From contig JAQNBH010000004.1 in NCBI GenBank assembly GCA_028752905.1, positions 3,270,610 through 3,334,609 on the forward strand: a stretch of DNA of 64,000 nt. Direction: 5' to 3'. The notes beneath the pieces are model-generated. The model was given only the letters and a program-made list of their open reading frames with translations, made no database searches and was not told the origin of the DNA. Position numbers and translations under genes: made by a program. Shown here piece by piece: positions 56,667 through 64,000 of the stretch. This DNA comes from Cladorhizidae sp. MBARI D1340-BT2. Taxonomy: Eukaryota > Porifera > Demospongiae > Poecilosclerida > Cladorhizidae. Every line of letters begins with the position of its first letter. Position 1 is the first letter of the stretch.

Positions 56667-59600
56667 TATACATGCACTCACCTCCACTAGGTTCAGGTAT
56701 ACATGCACTCACCTCCACTAGGTTCAGGTATACATGCACTCACCTCCACTAGGTTCAGGTATACATGCACTCACCTCCACTAGGTTCAGGTATACATGCA
56801 CTCACCTCCACTAGGTTCAGGTATACATGCACTCACCTCCACTAGGTTCAGGTATACATGCACTCACCTCCACTAGGTTCAGGTATACATGCACTCACCT
56901 CCACTAGGTTCAGGTATACATGCACTCACCTCCACTAGGTTCAGGTATACATGCACTCACCCCCACTAGGTTCAGGTATACATGCACTCACCTCCACTAG
57001 GTTCAGGTATACATGCACTCACCCCCACTAGGTTCAGGTATACATGCACTCACCTCCACTAGGTTCAGGCATACATGCACTCACCCCCACTAGGTTCAGG
57101 TATACATGCACTCACCTCCACTAGGTTCAGGTATACATGCACTCACCTCCACTAGGTTCAGGTATACATGCACTCACCTCCACTAGGTTCAGGTATACAT
57201 GCACTCACCCCCACTAGGTTCAGGTATACATGCACTCACCTCCACTAGGTTCAGGTATACATGCACTCACCTCCACTAGGTTCAGGTATACATGCACTCA
57301 CCTCCACTAGGTTCAGGTATACATGCACTCACCTCCACTAGGTTCAGGCATACATGCACTCACCTCCACTAGGTTCAGGTATACATGCACTCACCCCCAC
57401 TAGGTTCAGGTATACATGCACTCACCTCCAGTAGGTTCAGGTATACATGCACTCACCTCCACTAGGTTCAGGTATACATGCACTCACCTCCACTAGGTTC
57501 AGGTATACATGCACTCACCTCCACTAGGTTCAGGTATACATGCACTCACCTCCACTAGGTTCAGGTATACATGCACTCACCCCCACTAGGTTCAGGTATA
57601 CATGCACTCACCTCCACTAGGTTCAGGTATACATGCACTCACCTCCACTAGGTTCAGGTATACATGCACTCACCTCCACTAGGTTCAGGTATACATGCAC
57701 TCACCTCCACTAGGTTCAGGTATACATGCACTCACCCCCACTAGGTTCAGGTATACATGCACTCACCTCCACTAGGTTCAGGTATACATGCACTCACCTC
57801 CACTAGGTTCAGGTATACATGCACTCACCTCCACTAGGTTCAGGTATACATGCACTCACCCCCACTAGGTTCAGGTATACATGCACTCACCTCCACTAGG
57901 TTCAGGCATACATGCACTCACCTCCACTAGGTTCAGGTATACATGCACTCACCTCCACTAGGTTCAGGTATACATGCACTCACCTCCACTAGGTTCAGGT
58001 ATACATGCACTCACCTCCACTAGGTTCAGGTATACATGCACTCACCTCCACTAGGTTCAGGTATACATGCACTCACCTCCACTAGGTTCAGGTATACATG
58101 CACTCACCTCCACTAGGTTCAGGTATACATGCACTCACCCCCACTAGGTTCAGGTATACATGCACTCACCTCCACTAGGTTCAGGTATACATGCACTCAC
58201 CTCCACTAGGTTCAGGTATACATGCACTCACCTCCACTAGGTTCAGGTATACATGCACTCACCTCCACTAGGTTCAGGTATACATGCACTCACCTCCACT
58301 AGGTTCAGGTATACATGCACTCACCCCCACTAGGTTCAGGTATACATGCACTCACCTCCACTAGGTTCAGGTATACATGCACTCACCCCCACTAGGTTCA
58401 GGTATACATGCACTCACCCCCACTAGGTTCAGGTATACATGCACTCACCTCCACTAGGTTCAGGTATACATGCACTCACCTCCACTAGGTTCAGGTATAC
58501 ATGCACTCACCTCCACTAGGTTCAGGTATACATGCACTCACCTCCACTAGGTTCAGGTATACATGCACTCACCTCCACTAGGTTCAGGTATACATGCACT
58601 CACCTCCACTAGGTTCAGGTATACATGCACTCACCTCCACTAGGTTCAGGTATACATGCACTCACCTCCACTAGGTTCAGGTATACATGCACTCACCTCC
58701 ACTAGGTTCAGGTATACATGCACTCACCTCCACTAGGTTCAGGTATACATGCACTCACCACCACTAGGTTCAGGTATACATGCACTCACCTCCACTAGGT
58801 TCAGGTATACATGCACTCACCCCCACTAGGTTCAGGTATACATGCACTCACCTCCACTAGGTTCAGGTATACATGCACTCACCTCCACTAGGTTCAGGTA
58901 TACATGCACTCACCTCCACTAGGTTCAGGTATACATGCACTCACCCCCACTAGGTTCAGGTATACATGCACTCACCCCCACTAGGTTCAGGTATACATGC
59001 ACTCACCCCCACTAGGTTCAGGTATACATGCACTCACCTCCACTAGGTTCAGGTATACATGCACTCACCTCCACTAGGTTCAGGTATACATGCACTCACC
59101 TCCACTAGGTTCAGGTATACATGCACTCACCTCCACTAGGTTCAGGTATACATGCACTCACCTCCACTAGGTTCAGGTATACATGCACTCACCTCCACTA
59201 GGTTCAGGTATACATGCACTCACCCCCACTAGGTTCAGGTATACATGCACTCACCTCCACTAGGTTCAGGTATACATGCACTCACCTCCACTAGGTTCAG
59301 GTATACATGCACTCACCCCCACTAGGTTCAGGTATACATGCACTCACCTCCACTAGGTTCAGGTATACATGCACTCACCTCCACTAGGTTCAGGTATACA
59401 TGCACTCACCTCCACTAGGTTCAGGTATACATGCACTCACCCCCACTAGGTTCAGGTATACATGCACTCACCTCCACTAGGTTCAGGTATACATGCACTC
59501 ACCCCCACTAGGTTCAGGTATACATGCACTCACCCCCACTAGGTTCAGGTATACATGCACTCACCTCCACTAGGTTCAGGTATACATGCACTCACCTCCA

Positions 59601-60650
59601 CTAGGTTCAGGTATACATGCACTCACCTCCACTAGGTTCAGGTATACATGCACTCACCTCCACTAGGTTCAGGTATACATGCACTCACCTCCACTAGGTT
59701 CAGGTATACATGCACTCACCTCCACTAGGTTCAGGTATACATGCACTCACCCCCACTAGGTTCAGGTATACATGCACTCACCTCCACTAGGTTCAGGTAT
59801 ACATGCACTCACCTCCACTAGGTTCAGGAATACATGCACTCACCTCCACTAGGTTCAGGTATACATGCACTCACCTCCACTAGGTTCAGGTATACATGCA
59901 CTCACCTCCACTAGGTTCAGGAATACATGCACTCACCCCCACTAGGTTCAGGTATACATGCACTCACCCCCACTAGGTTCAGGTATACATGCACTCACCC
60001 CCACTAGGTTCAGGTATACATGCACTCACCCCCACTAGGTTCAGGTATACATGCACTCACCCCCACTAGGTTCAGGTATACATGCACTCACCTCCACTAG
60101 GTTCAGGTATACATGCACTCACCCCCACTAGGTTCAGGTATACATGCACTCACCTCCACTAGGTTCAGGTATACATGCACTCACCTCCACTAGGTTCAGG
60201 TATACATGCACTCACCTCCACTAGGTTCAGGTATACATGCACTCACCTCCACTAGGTTCAGGTATACATGCACTCACCTCCACTAGGTTCAGGTATACAT
60301 GCACTCACCCCCACTAGGTTCAGGTATACATGCACTCACCCCCACTAGGTTCAGGTATACATGCACTCACCTCCACTAGGTTCAGGTATACATGCACTCA
60401 CCTCCACTAGGTTCAGGTATACATGCACTCACCTCCACTAGGTTCAGGTATACATGCACTCACCTCCACTAGGTTCAGGTATACATGCACTCACCTCCAC
60501 TAGGTTCAGGTATACATGCACTCACCCCCACTAGGTTCAGGTATACATGCACTCACCTCCACTAGGTTCAGGTATACATGCACTCACCCCCACTAGGTTC
60601 AGGTATACATGCACTCACCTTCACTAGGTTCAGGTATACATGCACTCACC
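56667..60650. repeat. 31-bp satellite array, A block 2
   Basis: About 128 units, sharing the marker order of the 41447-45867 block (CAGGCATACATG at 57069, CTCCAGTAGG at 57427, CAGGAATACATG at about 59827 and 59920) but with net loss of about 14 units. Confidence 0.96.
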
Positions 60651-60804
60651 ACATAGGGAAGTGTGGTAGCACTCTATATATTGGGAAGTGTGGCAGCACT
60701 CTCTATATTGGGAAGTGTGGTAGTACTCTATATATTGGGAAGTGTGGCAGCACTCTCTATATTGGGAAGTGTGGTAGTACTCTATATATTGGGAAGTGTG
60801 GTAG

Positions 60805-61672
60805 TGTCAGAGAAAGCCCTGACAGCGGAAGCTGTTAGAGGGGAAACACTGTCAGAGGGAGGTTGACACTACACACCCACAAGTGGCAGTAGACACCCAC
60901 CAACTCAGAACCAAAACCGCAACTATGGATCATCCCACTTCAACAGCAGAGACCCCTGATTGGTTGGAAAAAGGAACTCCTGATTGGTCAGATCAGTCTC
61001 TGAGGAGAATGATCCTAGGCACAACACAAGATAAACCAGCTGCCTATAAAAGAACAAGAGACTTCGAGAGAGGAGGAGAAGGAGTAATCAACAAGCCGGA
61101 AGAAAGAAGGAAAGCCCCTCAACAAACTAACTCCTCAATGAACTGAAGAGAGACTCAGAACTGAGCTGACTTGGCTCTGCGTAATATAGAAAACAATAGG
61201 AGTAATGATGTATTGATAGACGTGGTCGTGTACATCATTTTGTTATTGTTGATTATAATCAACTTACCTTATACAGAAAAGGAGGGCAGAGGTCTAGAGA
61301 GAGAGAGAAGACTCTGTTTGATTATATACTTGGTCTAGATAAGGCTATTGTGAGAGAGAAGCAATAGTAAGGTCTGGGCGTCAAAGAAAGCGAACCTGGA
61401 AAGAGAAGTTGTGCTGAGACTTCTTCTGAAGATTTATATTGTTAGGAAGTAATATTCCGGCAATTGCCGTATAGGTTTGGACCGAACACGCCTACTTCAC
61501 GAAAACCACACTTTTTTTAATTTTTTTTTTTTTTTACTTCACAGTATCATATGGTGAGACATGAATAGAAGTACACTGAAGGACAACTAGCCTACCTATG
61601 TGACTAGTAGCAATGGATAAAAATGATTAAATTAATATTTAATTAAAGATAGTCAGATTTCGTCTTTTCAGC
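60805..61672 (+). promoter_or_regulatory. Promoter-like block upstream of hAT copy 4
   Basis: Same as the block at 46022 (B type), with TATAAAAG at 61045-61052. Confidence 0.45.
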
Positions 61673-62900
61673 ATGGCTTCCAGGTTACCAAATTGTCCTA
61701 AGCTTCCCGATCATCCGACTCAACCAACTAACTTTAGTTTTCCTAAGCGATCTTTCGGCCGAACCAATATCTCTTATCGCTCTTTTCAGAGCGCTTGGTT
61801 CAACCAATGGAAATGGCTTCACTACGAGACATGGCTTATTGTTTCACGTGTGTGCAAGCAATCCATCCAAACAGGTAAGATACAGTGGGGCAGCTTCTGC
61901 TAGTAAGCCTAGCTGCCACTCGTATTGGCAGCAATCATTCCATATTTCACAGCTAGTATATATATTGGGTAAACTGAAGATGATAAGGAAACATGCAGGA
62001 CTCAACCTTTTTGTCTGGGTTCAGTAACTGGAAGGATAGAACTCGATGTTTCAACCAACATGAGAGCACAAAATCTCATAAAGCAGCTACCGATTTAGTG
62101 ATCACTATACCAGGTACGACTAGTGATGTTGGAAGTATGTTATCTTCTCAACATGCTTTGCAAAAAGCCGTGAACAGAGAGTACCTTATCAAGATAGCTC
62201 AGAATAGCTTTTCGTGGTGCTGGTGATGAAGTTGACAGTAAACTTCATGCAATTAATGCATCTTCGTGCATTGGATGATCCTGCAATATCGGCCATGTTA
62301 AGTAAAGAAAACTGATAAATATACTAGTCCCCAAATACAAAATGAAGTTATTAAAATAATGGCATTACATATTATAGCCAGTTCTATCCAGCAAGCCGAG
62401 TATTTTGCCCTGATGGCTGATGAAGTGTCGGATGCATCCAATAAGGAGCAATTCGTTGTTTGCTTTCGGTGGGTTGATGATGATTTTCAACCCCATGAAG
62501 ATTTCTATGGCCTTGACCATGTTGAGTCCATAAAAGCAGATGTCTTGGTTGGTAGTTTGAAGGATGCGATGTGTCGTATGAGTCTTAGCATTCATAACTG
62601 TCGTGCTCAATGCTATGATGTTGCTGCAAACATGGTATAAGGGGTGGGACTTCTACTAAAATTTGTGGAGAAGAGTCACGAGCTATTTTTGTCCATTGCT
62701 ATGGTCATGCTTTAAATTTAGCTGCTGGAGAAACCATCAAGAATACTGAGGAATACTCTAGATACTACTTTTGAAATATCTAAACTGCTTAAATACTCAC
62801 CTCGGCGAGAAGGCTTGTTTAACAAGATTAAAGCAGAAATTAGTCCTGGAACAACTGGGCCTGTAAACTGGTGCACTCTTAGCTGTAGTAGTCCTATATA
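61673..62900 (+). pseudogene. hAT transposase pseudogene, copy 4
   Basis: Same as copy 2, including the extra A near 62306 and the shortened DUF4371 frame (62359-62640). Confidence 0.88.
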
Positions 62901-64000
62901 TTGGGAAGTGTACTAGCACTCTCTATATTGGGAAGTGTGGTAGTACTCTATATATAGGGAAGTGTGGTAGCACTCTATATATAGGGAAGTGTACTAGCAC
63001 TCTATATATAGGGAAGTGTGGTAGCACTCTATATATAGGGAAGTGTACTAGCACTCTATATATAGGGAAGTGTACTAGCACTCTATATATAGGGAAGTGT
63101 ACTAGCACTCTATATATAGGGAAGTGTGGTAGCACTCTATATATAGGGAAGTGTGGTAGTACTCTATATATAGGGAAGTGTGGTAGCACTCTATATATAG
63201 GGAAGTGTACTAGCACTCTATATATAGGGAAGTGTACTAGCACTCTATATATAGGGAAGTGTGGTAGCACTCTATATATTGGGAAGTGTGGTAGCACTCT
63301 ATATATAGGGAAGTGTGGTAGCACTCTATATATAGGGAAGTGTGGTAGCACTCTCTATATTGGGAAGTGTGGTAGCACTCTCTATATAGGGAAGTGTACT
63401 AGCACTCTATATATAGGGAAGTGTGGTAGCACTCTATATATAGGGAAGTGTACTAGCACTCTATATATAGGGAAGTGTACTAGTACTCTATATATAGGGA
63501 AGTGTGGTAGCACTCTCTATATTGGGAAGTGTGGTAGCACTCTCTATATAGGGAAGTGTGGTAGCACTCTATATATAGGGAAGTGTGGTAGCACTCTCTA
63601 TATAGGGAAGTGTGGTAGCACTCTATATATAGGGAAGTGTGGTAGCACTCTATATATAGGGAAGTGTGGTAGTACTCTATATATAGGGAAGTGTGGTAGC
63701 ACTCTATATATAGGGAAGTGTGGTAGCACTCTATATATAGGGAAGTGTGGTAGTACTCTATATATAGGGAAGTGTGGTAGCACTCTATATATAGGGAAGT
63801 GTGGTAGCACTCTCTATATAGGGAAGTGTGGTAGCACTCTATATATAGGGAAGTGTGGTAGTACTCTCTATATAGGGAAGTGTGGTAGCACTCTATATAT
63901 AGGGAAGTGTACTAGCACTCTATATATAGGGAAGTGTGGTAGCACTCTATATATAGGGAAGTGTGGTAGCACTCTATATATAGGGAAGTGTGGTAGCACT
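62901..64000. repeat. 27-bp array, unit 4 (partial)
   Basis: About 40 units to the end of the window, with the variant order of the B-type array at 48119-49313. Confidence 0.96.

Larger units (their letters stand above)
53064..60650. repeat. Macrosatellite unit 3 (A type), ~7.6 kb
   Basis: Repeats unit 1 at a constant offset of 15217 bp from 37774 through the end of the 27-bp array, with all A-type marks. The later 31-bp block is about 435 bp (14 units) shorter than in unit 1, which explains the different unit length. Confidence 0.93.
60651..64000. repeat. Macrosatellite unit 4 (B type), cut by window end
   Basis: Follows unit 2 at a constant offset of about 14782 bp with all B-type marks. 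Runs off the window inside the 27-bp array, so the macrosatellite continues beyond 64000. Confidence 0.93.

Noticed and set aside
2575..63999. CRISPR arrays suggested by regularly spaced repeats
   Set aside because: Units are head-to-tail without unique spacers, units vary throughout, and the context is an intron-containing animal-like gene.

Overview
The window is eukaryotic and animal-like. Its one clear cellular gene is broken up by introns with GT...AG borders. It also carries LINE-type and hAT (ZMYM1/DUF4371-type) transposon remnants and foldback elements, and most of its length is minisatellite or satellite DNA. The transposon families and the AT-rich intergenic style fit a marine invertebrate, most likely a sponge. 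That assignment is inference; nothing here is diagnostic of species.

The gene is cytosolic-type glycyl-tRNA synthetase (GARS), on the minus strand, running from about 30614 down to the stop codon at 5779. I rebuilt eleven exons by hand from family conservation and splice borders: 30473-30614, 28829-28994, 28608-28753, 19030-19345, 18754-18918, 16788-16895, 16483-16619, 9839-9924, 8516-8719, 7219-7403 and 5779-5895. Their phases agree all the way through and give 589 codons plus a stop. This covers the catalytic core from about the GLYDYGP motif to the natural C-terminus. The N-terminal part of the family (RRFF...IYGG and anything before it) was not found. A possible 16-nt start exon lies at 33227-33242.

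GARS introns are of two sorts. Four are 75 to about 170 nt and have no minisatellite. Every intron above about 1 kb is filled with one or more tandem arrays (units of about 18 to 65 bp). The most striking observation is that at least three of these arrays start exactly at the exon/intron junction, and every unit carries a copy of the exon's last bases plus the 5' splice site (18296-18770, 27781-28615, 29350-30475). A fourth (32648-33245) and the big 31-bp satellite (34478 onward) have the same look.

Region by region: 1-1270 is a foldback element holding a LINE 3' end and a (TAA)n tract. 1270-5780 holds a 32-bp array, a 69-bp array and unassigned DNA. 5779-33245 is GARS with its arrays, a second foldback element (19470-20345), a second LINE fragment (13548-13987) and an inverted repeat (21300-21530). 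33246-34480 is mixed intergenic DNA with a 34-bp array and a 21-nt G run. 34478-64000 is a macrosatellite: four copies (the last cut by the window end) of a 7.2-8.0 kb unit. Each unit consists of a promoter-like block, a dead hAT transposase, a 27-bp array and a multi-kilobase 31-bp array. Diagnostic differences show an A-B-A-B order, meaning a higher-order period of about 15 kb.

There are no CRISPR arrays, convincing tRNA or rRNA genes, or prokaryotic features. Nearly all long open frames in the window are translations of tandem repeats and are not listed as genes.
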